Positions 33,345 through 40,662 of a DNA stretch of 64,000 nucleotides are shown one piece after another (within the stretch, counting starts at the first letter, position 1; each line of letters starts with the position of its first letter). Location: positions 2,666,001 to 2,730,000 of the forward strand of contig NZ_CP008953.1 of NCBI RefSeq assembly GCF_000732925.1, given 5' to 3'. The translations under genes were made by a program, and so were the position numbers. The notes below the pieces were generated by a model, which worked only from the letters and a program-made list of their open reading frames with translations, was not told the origin of the DNA and made no database searches. Origin of the DNA: Amycolatopsis japonica. GTDB taxonomy: Bacteria > Actinomycetota > Actinomycetes > Mycobacteriales > Pseudonocardiaceae.

Positions 33345-35576
33345 TCACTCGGGCAAGAGCGCCAGCTCGGCCAACGCCTGTTCCCGCCACGCGCTGAACG
33401 ACGGCCCGGGGGAGAGGTCCACGGCCAGGGTCAGGCATTCCCTGGCCTCGTCGAAGGCGCCGGCCTCCCGCCAAGCCCGTCCCTCGCGGATCGCGCTGAT
33501 CACTTCCAGCCCGCCGAAACCGCCTTCCCAGGCGAGCCACCGGCTGGTGCGGTACTGGCCCGCCGCTTCCCGCCATTCGGCGAGATCGGCGAGCACGTCG
33601 CCGATGGCGCGCAGGGTCAGGGTCTTCAGCAGCCGGTGGAAATCGGGATACGTGTCGCCCGCCAGCCGTTCGGCGTCGGAGAGCACGGCCCGGTGCACGG
33701 CGAGCGCCTCGGTGTGCCGTCCGGCGTTGAGCAACGCGCGCCCGTACATGTTCCGCGCCGTGGTCTGGCCGTCCCAGAACGGCAGTTCGTGCGCCAGTTC
33801 GTACCCGCGCTTCGCGAACTCGAACGCTTCCTCGCCCTGCCCGGTCAACCGCAGCACCTGGCCGAGGTAGATGCACGCCCACGTCTGCTCCACCTGATCG
33901 CCGATCCGGACGGCGATGTCCAGCGCGCGGCGATGCTCCGCCACGGCACCCTTCTCGTCACCGAGACAAACGCTGGCGGCCCAGCCGACGAAGTTGAGCA
34001 GCTTCGCTTCGGCACCGGCGTCGCCGAGCGCGCCCGCCGCGGCGGCACCGAGCGAGAAGATCTCCCACCACGGCCGCTGGGCACTTCGTCCGTCGGAGTA
34101 CCAGTGCAAGGCGATGGCGAGGTCGCGGACCTGCTGATGCCGTCCCTTCCGCGCCCCCAGCCGATGCGCGGCGACCCAGTTCCCGCCTTCGACGTCCAGC
34201 CAGCGGGCGGCCTCGTCCCGCGAGCCGAACCGGCCGGTGTCGGATGCCTTGGGATAGAACAATCTGGCCGCTTCGGCCGCCTTGTCGAGCAGGTGGGCGA
34301 GCACGATGTCACGCGCGGCGGGCTCCTCTTCCGCCTCGAACCGTTCCTCCGCGAACAGACGGATCAGGTCGTGGAACTGATGCCGTTCGGGTTCCGCCGT
34401 GGTCTGCAGGAGGCTGGCGTCGACGAGTTCGTCGAGATGATCGCGTACGTCGGCGGCGGCCGCGCCGGAGACGACGATCGCGAGCTCCAGGCCGAAATCC
34501 GCGCCGGGCACGGTCGCCAGCCGCCGGAACAGCCGTCGTGCCTCGGCCGAGACCGCGCGATACGACAGGTCGAAGGCCGAGCGCAGTTGCAGATCGCCCG
34601 CCGCGAGCGCGCGCAGCCGGGTGCTTTCGTCGCGCAGCCGGTCGGCGAGCTGGGCAAGGGACCACTGCGGCCGGGTGGCGAGCCGGTTGCCCGCGATCCG
34701 GACCGCGAGCGGCAGGAATCCGCACAGTTCGACGAGTTCGCGGGCCGCGGCGGGCTCCGCGCGGATCCGGTCGGCGCCGACGATCTTGGCGAGCAGTCCG
34801 GTCGCGCCGTCGTCCGACAACGGTTCGAGCCCCAGCCAACGGGCGCCTTCGAGCCCGGCGAGAGTGCGACGGCAGGTGATCAGGGTGAGAGAGCCGGGCC
34901 CGGCGACCAGCAGCGGACGGATCTGCGCCTCGTCGGCGGCGTTGTCCAGCAGGAGCAGGATCTTCCGTCCTTCGAGCAGCATCCGCAGCAACGCCGACCG
35001 TTCGGCTTCGGAGGCGGGCACCTGCCCCGGCGCGACGTCCAACGCGCGCAGCAGCCGGTCGAGCGCGGCCCGGGCGCTGAGCGGTTCCTCGTCCATCCCG
35101 CGCAGATCCACCGCGTAGCCCCCGTCCGGGAACTCCGCGCGCCACAGATCCGCCGCCGTCACCGCGAGCGCGGTCTTCCCGACCCCGGCCTGCCCGACGA
35201 TCGCGACCACGCCACCGCCCTCGGCGACCTTCGCGGAAAGCTGGTCCAGCTCGTTCTCGCGGCCGGACAGATCCGCGGTGGGCGCGGGCAGCGCGCAGGT
35301 CGCCGCGACCTGGGCGGCCAGCGCCGGATTCCGGCGCCGCCCCTGCTTGGCGACGGTCAGGAAGAACTCGCGGTCCCGGCCGGTCAGGCCGAGCGCGTCG
35401 GCCAGCACCTCGGCGGAGCGTCGCTGGGCTGCCCGCGCGCGGCCGCGTTCGAGCTCGCGTAGGGCGCGGACACTGATACCGGAGGCCTCGGCCAGCCGCC
35501 CCTGCGTCCATCCCGCGGCCCGCCGGTGCTCGAGCAGGAGCTTGCCGAACACCGACCGCGTCTCGTTCGCCTCCAC
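33345..35576 (-). CDS. XRE-NB-ARC-TPR (STAND) transcriptional regulator
   Basis: A 743-residue protein. N-terminal Xre HTH (FGKLLLEHRRAAGWTQGRLA, then SGISVRALRELERG, residues 7-60), a spacer, an NB-ARC ATPase (Walker A IVGQAGVGKTAL, Walker B KILLLLDNAADE), a winged-helix region and TPR repeats to the C-terminus. Family knowledge: STAND regulators couple nucleotide binding to ligand-triggered assembly and control secondary metabolism. It differs from AfsR/SARP by having Xre in place of the BTAD-type head. Start GTG 35576; the frame stays open far upstream into antisense of the divergent LuxR gene. The target genes are unknown. Confidence 0.88.
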   Translation of the reverse strand: MEANETRSVFGKLLLEHRRAAGWTQGRLAEASGISVRALRELERGRARAAQRRSAEVLADALGLTGRDREFFLTVAKQGRRRNPALAAQVAATCALPAPTADLSGRENELDQLSAKVAEGGGVVAIVGQAGVGKTALAVTAADLWRAEFPDGGYAVDLRGMDEEPLSARAALDRLLRALDVAPGQVPASEAERSALLRMLLEGRKILLLLDNAADEAQIRPLLVAGPGSLTLITCRRTLAGLEGARWLGLEPLSDDGATGLLAKIVGADRIRAEPAAARELVELCGFLPLAVRIAGNRLATRPQWSLAQLADRLRDESTRLRALAAGDLQLRSAFDLSYRAVSAEARRLFRRLATVPGADFGLELAIVVSGAAAADVRDHLDELVDASLLQTTAEPERHQFHDLIRLFAEERFEAEEEPAARDIVLAHLLDKAAEAARLFYPKASDTGRFGSRDEAARWLDVEGGNWVAAHRLGARKGRHQQVRDLAIALHWYSDGRSAQRPWWEIFSLGAAAAGALGDAGAEAKLLNFVGWAASVCLGDEKGAVAEHRRALDIAVRIGDQVEQTWACIYLGQVLRLTGQGEEAFEFAKRGYELAHELPFWDGQTTARNMYGRALLNAGRHTEALAVHRAVLSDAERLAGDTYPDFHRLLKTLTLRAIGDVLADLAEWREAAGQYRTSRWLAWEGGFGGLEVISAIREGRAWREAGAFDEARECLTLAVDLSPGPSFSAWREQALAELALLPE

Positions 35577-35669
35577 CGCGGTCCATTCAACCGGCAGGCT
35601 TGCGATGACGGAAAGCTGCCCCCTGCTTCCGCTTGTCCCGCCTTCTCCGCGGCCGGTTACCTGGAAGGC

Positions 35670-36314
35670 ATGTCGACGATCATGACGACGCCCGTCCGCC
35701 CGGTCGTCCGGACCGAGGAGCGGCGGGAGATCCGGGTCGCCGTGCACGCAGGTGATCCGCTCGTCCTGGCGGGGCTGCGCAGCGCGCTCGGCGGAGGCCC
35801 CGGCATCACCTTGCGCGAAGACCCGGCGAAGGCCGACGTCCTCGTCGCGGTCGCGGGCGACGACCCGAGGCACATCCCGGCCGGATCCGCCCGGCTGGTG
35901 CTGGTGGCCGACCACCCCAACCAGGCCGAACTGTGGGCCGCGGTGGAGCGCGGGCTGACCGTAGTCGTCGCGCGTTCCGAGGCGACGCCGGCGCGGTTGC
36001 TGCGCGCGGTCGCCGACGCCCACGCCGGCCGGGGCGATCTGCCCGCCGATCAGCTCGGCAGTCTGTTGCGCGGGATTTCGCGGCTGCACAAGGAAGTTCT
36101 CCAGCCGCGCGAGCTCACGCTCAGTGGCTTGTCGCCCCGCGAGACGGAAGTGCTCCGGTTGCTCGCGGAGGGATTCGACACCGGCGAGATCGCCCGGCGG
36201 GTGGCCTACTCCGACCGGACCGTGAAGAACATCCTGCACGGCCTGCTCAGCCGGTTCAATCTGCGCAACCGCACCCACGTCGTGGCCTACGCGCTCCGCG
36301 AAGGTCTCATCTGA
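35670..36314 (+). CDS. LuxR-type regulator with degenerate receiver domain
   Basis: A 214-residue protein starting at ATG 35670 (ATG 35682 also possible). The C-terminal HTH reads LSPRETEVLRLLAEGFDTGE, then RTVKNILHGLLSRFNLRNRT. The receiver-like N-terminus lacks the phospho-acceptor (ADVLVAVAGDDPR) and the conserved Lys (VVVARSEATP). It is divergent from the STAND regulator and converges on the third LuxR relative at 36321, from which it is separated by six bases. Together they look like a duplicated regulator set. Confidence 0.86.
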   Translation: MSTIMTTPVRPVVRTEERREIRVAVHAGDPLVLAGLRSALGGGPGITLREDPAKADVLVAVAGDDPRHIPAGSARLVLVADHPNQAELWAAVERGLTVVVARSEATPARLLRAVADAHAGRGDLPADQLGSLLRGISRLHKEVLQPRELTLSGLSPRETEVLRLLAEGFDTGEIARRVAYSDRTVKNILHGLLSRFNLRNRTHVVAYALREGLI

Positions 36315-36320
36315 GCGCCT

Positions 36321-36944
36321 TCAGATGACCCCTTCCCGGATCGCGTAGGCCACCGCGTGCGACCGGTTCCGCAGCCTCAGCCGGTCGGTGACCGCGTAGA
36401 TGACGTTCTTCACCGTCCGTTCCGAATAGGCGAGTTCGGTCGCGATCTCCTGGGTGTCGAACCCGTCGGCCATCAGGCGGAGGACGTCGATCTCCCGCGA
36501 GGAGAGCGCGGCGCCCGCCGGTCCGTCCGGCGCGAGCAACTCCCGGTGGAGCCGCTCGGCCTGGTCGGCCAGCCTGCCGAGGAGATCGCGCGGCGGGGCC
36601 ACGGCGCGCGACGCGGCGGCACGGACGCTGTCGGCCACGCGGGAGTCGGTCATCGCCGACCTCGGCAGAATGGCGACGACCTTGCACACCACCGCCGCCG
36701 TGAGGCCGCCCTCCTCGATCCGGTCGGTCACCAGCACGATCGGCTTGCCGAGTTCGGCGGCGACCGCGCGCAACGCGGCGACCGCGTCGGCCGAAAGCCG
36801 GTCGAAAGCGGCGACGACGACGTCGGTTTCGGCCCGTGTCCGGCCTTCGGTCACCACCACGGACGCGCGTGTCTCGAGAAGGTCGACCATGCCGGCCTTC
36901 GTGATGGGGTCCAGGGCGCAGACGCTCACCCGAACTGTTCGCAT
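36321..36944 (-). CDS. LuxR-type regulator with degenerate receiver domain
   Basis: A 207-residue relative of the proteins at 31824 and 35670. HTH: LSSREIDVLRLMADGFDTQE, then RTVKNVIYAVTDRLRLRNRS, ending AVAYAIREGVI as in the other two. The receiver-like part keeps one acidic residue (VCALDP) but has Phe-Asp instead of the acceptor motif (DVVVAAFDRLSAD) and Arg for Lys (AILPRSAMTD). ATG 36944 lies 347 bases from the divergent ribbon-helix-helix gene. Confidence 0.86.
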   Translation of the reverse strand: MRTVRVSVCALDPITKAGMVDLLETRASVVVTEGRTRAETDVVVAAFDRLSADAVAALRAVAAELGKPIVLVTDRIEEGGLTAAVVCKVVAILPRSAMTDSRVADSVRAAASRAVAPPRDLLGRLADQAERLHRELLAPDGPAGAALSSREIDVLRLMADGFDTQEIATELAYSERTVKNVIYAVTDRLRLRNRSHAVAYAIREGVI

Positions 36945-37291
36945 GTGCCCGTCTTCCGTCCACTGTGGATCTTCGATTTGTCAAGGGCCGCAAGGACAAA
37001 AAGCGTTGCCCGCATACGCGAGCGGACCTCTTGTACGGTGGAACCGGGTAGCGGCCCGCCTCGGGTGACCCCCACATCCGGCGGCGGGTCGCTTCCTTTT
37101 CGCACGGCTCGTGGCGATTCTCGCCCGCCGTGAACGACACCGGCAACGCGTTCGGCCGTGTCCTGCTTCCCCCGCCAGCCGAGACTGGCCGAAGGGGCAA
37201 AAGTGACCCTGACCTGCGAAGACGCCACTTTGGCATCATATGGCGCCAACTTGTCCTTGCGGTGGCGCCACAATGGTGCCATGATGGCATC
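36945..37291. other. 347-bp divergent intergenic region
   Basis: No gene is visible here. The part near 37220-37291 is an array of 8-bp boxes phased about 11 bp apart (own entry). The remainder holds no further repeat I can support; promoters of the LuxR gene to the left should lie near 36950-37000. Confidence 0.6.
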
Positions 37292-37292
37292 A
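37220..37292. promoter_or_regulatory. phased operator array for the ribbon-helix-helix protein
   Basis: Boxes of the form TGGC(A/G)(T/C)CA recur in helical register: a reversed box at 37220-37227, then TGGCATCA 37231, TGGCGCCA 37241, TGGCGCCA 37263, TGGTGCCA 37274 and TGGCATCA 37285. Starts are 11, 10, 22, 11 and 11 bases apart, so one slot (about 37252) is empty. Arrays of short boxes one helical turn apart are what RHH dimers bind cooperatively; the first gene downstream encodes an RHH protein. Confidence 0.75.
37257..37285 (+). promoter_or_regulatory. candidate promoter inside the operator array
   Basis: TTGCGG (37257-37262) and CATGAT (37280-37285) are 17 bp apart; transcription would start around 37292, the ATG itself, so the mRNA could be leaderless. 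The -35 box occupies the one empty slot of the array while the -10 box is covered by operator boxes. Confidence 0.4.
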
Positions 37293-37810
37293 TGGATTTG
37301 ACGCCCTTTGTGGACACCGTTCGCCGGGAACTCGCCGTCGCCGCCGAGGCGGGGGGAGCCGAGGCGAGCGCGCTCGCCGAACGCCTGACCGCGCCGCTCG
37401 CGTCGGCCATTCGTCTCGCGCTGCTGGACGCGTTGTCCGCCGCGTCGGACGAGATCACCCGTGACCTCGCGCCGGGTTCGGTCGAGGTCCGGCTGCGTGC
37501 CGGGGAAGCCAGCTTCGCCGTCACGCTTCCCGCGGTCGAGCAGGCAGCACCTACCGCTCCAGCCGCACCTGTCGCGCCGGAGCCGCCGCTGCCGGACGAG
37601 GAAGGGGCCACGGCCCGGATCAACTTCCGGCTCCCGGAAAACCTCAAGACACGCGTCGAGGAAGCGGCGGCCGCGCAAGGCCGTTCGGTCAACGCGTGGC
37701 TCGTGCGAGCCGCGTCCGCGGCGTTGCAGCCGACGGAGCGGGCCATGCCGCCCGCCCCGGTGAGCGGCGGCCATCGCGGCGTCCAGCGTTACACCGGCTG
37801 GGTCAGCTAG
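37292..37810 (+). CDS. ribbon-helix-helix DNA-binding protein
   Basis: A 172-residue protein. Residues 1-80 form an unknown helical domain (DTVRRELAVAAEAGGAEASA), followed by a Pro/Ala-rich linker, and a C-terminal RHH domain at about 108-150 (ARINFRLPENLKTRVEEAAA, then QGRSVNAWLVRAASAALQ), the layout of HicB/Arc-like DNA-binding regulators. ATG 37292 overlaps the last operator box and has no ribosome-binding site, consistent with a leaderless mRNA. No toxin gene follows, so it probably autoregulates the operon with DUF4097 and the ABC exporter rather than acting as an antitoxin. Confidence 0.75.
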   Translation: MDLTPFVDTVRRELAVAAEAGGAEASALAERLTAPLASAIRLALLDALSAASDEITRDLAPGSVEVRLRAGEASFAVTLPAVEQAAPTAPAAPVAPEPPLPDEEGATARINFRLPENLKTRVEEAAAAQGRSVNAWLVRAASAALQPTERAMPPAPVSGGHRGVQRYTGWVS

Positions 37811-37861
37811 ACCTCCCGGACCAGCACAAACACCGATCACACCACCTCTGAGGGGACAACC

Positions 37862-38707
37862 ATGCCTTCTTTCGCCACCCCGGAACCCATTCTCGCGGAC
37901 CTCGAACCCGTCGTCGGCAACGTCCGGATCGTCGCCGGAGACCGCACCGACACGGTCGTCGAAGTCGCCCCGCTCGACGAGAACAACGAGTCCGACGTCG
38001 ACGCCGCGAAGCGCACCGTCGTCGAATTCTCCGGCGGCACCTTGACCGTCCGCGCGCCGAAGATGCGCCTGCTCGACTTCTCCAGGCGGACGAGGTCGAT
38101 CGACGTGACCATCGAACTGCCCGCCGGCTCCCGGGTGCAGGGGAGCACCGGACTCGGCGACCTGACCGTGACCGGGCGGATCGGCGCCTGCCGCTACAAA
38201 TCCGGCACCGGGCACATCCGGCTGGACCGTACCGGTGAGCTGAAACTGCACACCGCGTCCGGGAACATCGTCGTCGAGCACGCCGACGGCAACGCCGACA
38301 TCAGCACGAGTTCCGGCCGCGTGCAGGTCGGCGCGATCGACGGCACCGCGGTGGTCAAGAACTCCAACGGGCCCACCACCGTCGGGACCGTCGCCGACTC
38401 GATCCGCCTCCGCTCGGCCAACGGCGACATCACCGTCGACAAGGCCGAAAGCGGTGTCGAAGCCAAGACCGCCAACGGATCCGTCCGTGTCCTCGACGCG
38501 GCCAGGGGCACGCTCACCCTCGAAACGTCGCTGGGGGACGTCGAAATCGGCATCCGCGAGGGCAGCGCCGCCTGGCTCGACGTGAACACCGGCTTCGGCC
38601 GCGTCGTCAACGACATGACCGCCTCCGCCGCTCCCGGCGACGCGACCGACAAGGTCGAAATCCACGCCGGTACCGCCGTCGGCGACATCATCGTCCACCG
38701 TTCCTGA
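37862..38707 (+). CDS. DUF4097 beta-strand-repeat protein
   Basis: A 281-residue protein of short parallel beta strands (for example GELKLHTASGNIVVEHADGN, then ADISTSSGRVQVGAIDG and SIRLRSANGDITVDKAES), the right-handed beta-helix pattern of DUF4097/DUF4098. There is no signal peptide or membrane span in this copy, unlike many members. It lies 51 bases after the RHH gene and 11 before the ABC ATPase. In actinomycetes the family often sits with Drr-type exporters; the mechanism is unknown. Confidence 0.85.
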   Translation: MPSFATPEPILADLEPVVGNVRIVAGDRTDTVVEVAPLDENNESDVDAAKRTVVEFSGGTLTVRAPKMRLLDFSRRTRSIDVTIELPAGSRVQGSTGLGDLTVTGRIGACRYKSGTGHIRLDRTGELKLHTASGNIVVEHADGNADISTSSGRVQVGAIDGTAVVKNSNGPTTVGTVADSIRLRSANGDITVDKAESGVEAKTANGSVRVLDAARGTLTLETSLGDVEIGIREGSAAWLDVNTGFGRVVNDMTASAAPGDATDKVEIHAGTAVGDIIVHRS

Positions 38708-38718
38708 AGGGAATCCCG

Positions 38719-39669
38719 ATGCGAAACCCGGCCATTTCCGCGACCGGACTGCGCAAGTCCTATGGCGACAAGGTCGTCCTGGACGGTATCGACCTGCATG
38801 TCCCGTCCGGCACCGTCTTCTCCTTGCTCGGCCCCAACGGCGCGGGCAAGACCACCACGGTCAACATCCTGTCCACTTTGGTCACTCCGGACGCCGGTGG
38901 CGCGACCATCGCCGGAGCCGACCTGGCCACCGACCCCGACGGTGTCCGTGCCGCGATCGGCCTCACCGGCCAGTTCTCCGCGGTGGACAATCTGCTCACC
39001 GGCGAGGAAAACCTGTTCCTGATGGCGGATCTGCACCATCTGCCGCGCCGCGAGGGCCGCAAACGTGCCGCCGAACTCCTGGAACGCTTCGAGCTGACCG
39101 ACGCCGCGAAGAAGACGCCATCGACGTTTTCGGGTGGCATGCGCCGCAAACTCGATCTGGCGATGACGCTGATCGGCGATCCCAAGGTCATCTTCCTCGA
39201 CGAACCGACCACCGGTCTCGACCCGCGCAGCCGCCGCACGATGTGGCAGATCATCCGCGACCTCGTCGACGGCGGGGTGACGATCTTCCTCACGACGCAG
39301 TACCTGGAGGAAGCGGATCAGCTCGCCGACCGGGTCGCCGTACTCGACGGCGGCCGGATCGTCGCGCTCGGCACGCCCGACGAACTGAAGCGACGCGTAC
39401 CCGGCGGGCACATGCAACTGAAGTTCCCCGACGCGGTCTCGTTGCGTGACGCGACCCGCGTGCTTCGAGTGTCCACTTCGGACGACGAGGCCCTAGCCCT
39501 TCGCGTGCCGACCGACGGCACCGTCGCCGCCCTGCGCGCCGTCCTGGACCGGCTCGACGACGAAGCCGTCGCCGTCGCCAGCCTCACCGTGCACACGCCG
39601 GACCTCGACGACGTGTTCCTCAGCCTCACCGGTCACCGGACCGAAGCGACCAAGGAGATGGCCCGATGA
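38719..39669 (+). CDS. DrrA-like ABC transporter ATP-binding protein
   Basis: A 316-residue ATPase of the daunorubicin-resistance subfamily: Walker A GPNGAGKTTTV near 38, signature FSGGMRRKLDLA, Walker B VIFLDEPTTGLDPRSR and the DrrA-type C-terminal extension (YLEEADQLADRVAVLDGGRI, ending in HTPDLDDVFLSLTGH). It powers export with the next gene, with which it overlaps as ATGA. Likely repressed or activated by the RHH protein at the head of the operon. Confidence 0.92.
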   Translation: MRNPAISATGLRKSYGDKVVLDGIDLHVPSGTVFSLLGPNGAGKTTTVNILSTLVTPDAGGATIAGADLATDPDGVRAAIGLTGQFSAVDNLLTGEENLFLMADLHHLPRREGRKRAAELLERFELTDAAKKTPSTFSGGMRRKLDLAMTLIGDPKVIFLDEPTTGLDPRSRRTMWQIIRDLVDGGVTIFLTTQYLEEADQLADRVAVLDGGRIVALGTPDELKRRVPGGHMQLKFPDAVSLRDATRVLRVSTSDDEALALRVPTDGTVAALRAVLDRLDDEAVAVASLTVHTPDLDDVFLSLTGHRTEATKEMAR

Positions 39670-40454
39670 GCAGCCTCGCCCTTTCGGTGCGCGACTCGAC
39701 GACCATGCTGCGCCGCAACATCCGGCATATGCAACGGTATCCGTCGCTCACCATCATGCTGATCGGCCAGCCGATCGTGTTCCTGCTGCTGTTCGTCTAC
39801 GTTTTCGGCGGCACACTCGGGAACGGTCTCGGCGGCGGAGGCGGCCGGGCCGAGTACGTCGGCTATGTCACGCCCGCCATCCTGCTCGTCACCGTGTGCA
39901 GCGCCGCACTCGGCACCGCGATCTCGGTGGCGACGGATATGACCGAGGGCATCATCGCGCGGTTCCGCACGATGGCGATCAGCAAGGCCTCGGTCCTGAC
40001 CGGGCACGTCGTCGGCGCGTTCATCCAGACGGCGTTCGCGCTCGCCGTGGTCTTCGGGGTCACGCTCCTCATCGGCTTCTCCCCGACGGCGGGGGTCGGC
40101 GAATGGTTCGCCGTCGTCGGAGTGTTGTTGTTGCTGACCATCGCGCTCACGTGGCTTTCGGTGGCGCTGGGGCTGGCGGCCAAGAGCGTGGAAACGGCCA
40201 GTAATACACCCATGATCTTCATGTTGCTGCCGTTCCTCGGCAGCGGATTCGTGCCGACCGATTCGATGCCGGCCTGGCTGCGCTGGTTCGCCGATTACCA
40301 GCCGTTCACGCCCGTCATCGAGACCATTCGCGGTCTGCTGCTCGGGACTCCGATCGGCAACAGCGGCTGGCTCGCACTCGGCTGGTGCGTCCTGCTCTCG
40401 GTTGTCGGGTACGTGTGGTCGAAGTCCTTGTTCGCCAAGGAACGTGACCGCTGA
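39666..40454 (+). CDS. DrrB-like ABC-2 transporter permease
   Basis: A 262-residue permease with six spans. N-terminal SVRDSTTMLRRNIRHMQRYP, then LTIMLIGQPIVFLLLFVYVF, and the C-terminal part with LGLAAKSVETASNTPMIFML and PFLGSGFVPTDSMP, all typical of DrrB. Translationally coupled to the ATPase gene by a four-base overlap. A strong hairpin at 40477-40509 closes the operon. Confidence 0.92.
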   Translation: MSSLALSVRDSTTMLRRNIRHMQRYPSLTIMLIGQPIVFLLLFVYVFGGTLGNGLGGGGGRAEYVGYVTPAILLVTVCSAALGTAISVATDMTEGIIARFRTMAISKASVLTGHVVGAFIQTAFALAVVFGVTLLIGFSPTAGVGEWFAVVGVLLLLTIALTWLSVALGLAAKSVETASNTPMIFMLLPFLGSGFVPTDSMPAWLRWFADYQPFTPVIETIRGLLLGTPIGNSGWLALGWCVLLSVVGYVWSKSLFAKERDR

Positions 40455-40476
40455 TCTTGGGGTTGCCGCTGGGGGT

Positions 40477-40509
40477 CGCCCCGGGCCGGGTTTCTTCCGG
40501 TCCGGGGCG
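40477..40509 (+). terminator. terminator of the RHH-DUF4097-ABC operon
   Basis: A 13-bp stem, CGCCCCGGGCCGG (40477-40489) with CCGGTCCGGGGCG (40497-40509), one G.T pair, loop GTTTCTT, followed by CTTGGTTT. It starts 22 bases after the permease stop. Confidence 0.75.
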
Positions 40510-40591
40510 CTTGGTTTCCGCATTCAGTCGACTAAATGCGTGGGGGTATCGCAGGGTGATTCGGCATTGGCGGCTGTTTCACTCTTCGGTG

Positions 40592-40622
40592 TTGTTCGTG
40601 CGGTTTGCCGGTTGCGTAAAAT
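40592..40622 (+). promoter_or_regulatory. candidate promoter of the HNH endonuclease gene
   Basis: TAAAAT (40617-40622) is a near-consensus -10 box, rare in this GC-rich DNA. A TTGTTC (40592-40597) stands 19 bp upstream as a possible -35. The LexA-like box begins two bases after the -10 box. Confidence 0.5.
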
Positions 40623-40623
40623 T

Positions 40624-40639
40624 ACGAACACATGTTCGA
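40624..40639. promoter_or_regulatory. candidate LexA (SOS) box
   Basis: ACGAAC-ACAT-GTTCGA matches the actinobacterial SOS box TCGAAC-N4-GTTCGA at 11 of 12 fixed positions. It sits directly after the -10 box and 24 bases before the start of the HNH gene, where bound LexA would block transcription. Confidence 0.7.
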
Positions 40640-40662
40640 CAAAGTTGCGGTATGGTGGAGGG

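Noticed and set aside
32535-35462. 975-codon plus-strand frame over the STAND and TetR genes
   Set aside because: Antisense shadow produced by G/C-ending codons; both minus-strand genes have clear domains.
35577-36278. Upstream extension of the STAND regulator frame
   Set aside because: It would run antisense through the divergent LuxR gene and has no ribosome-binding site; the Xre head starts right after GTG 35576.
37292-37810. Toxin-antitoxin module for the RHH gene
   Set aside because: No toxin-sized gene follows; the operon continues with DUF4097 and ABC genes.
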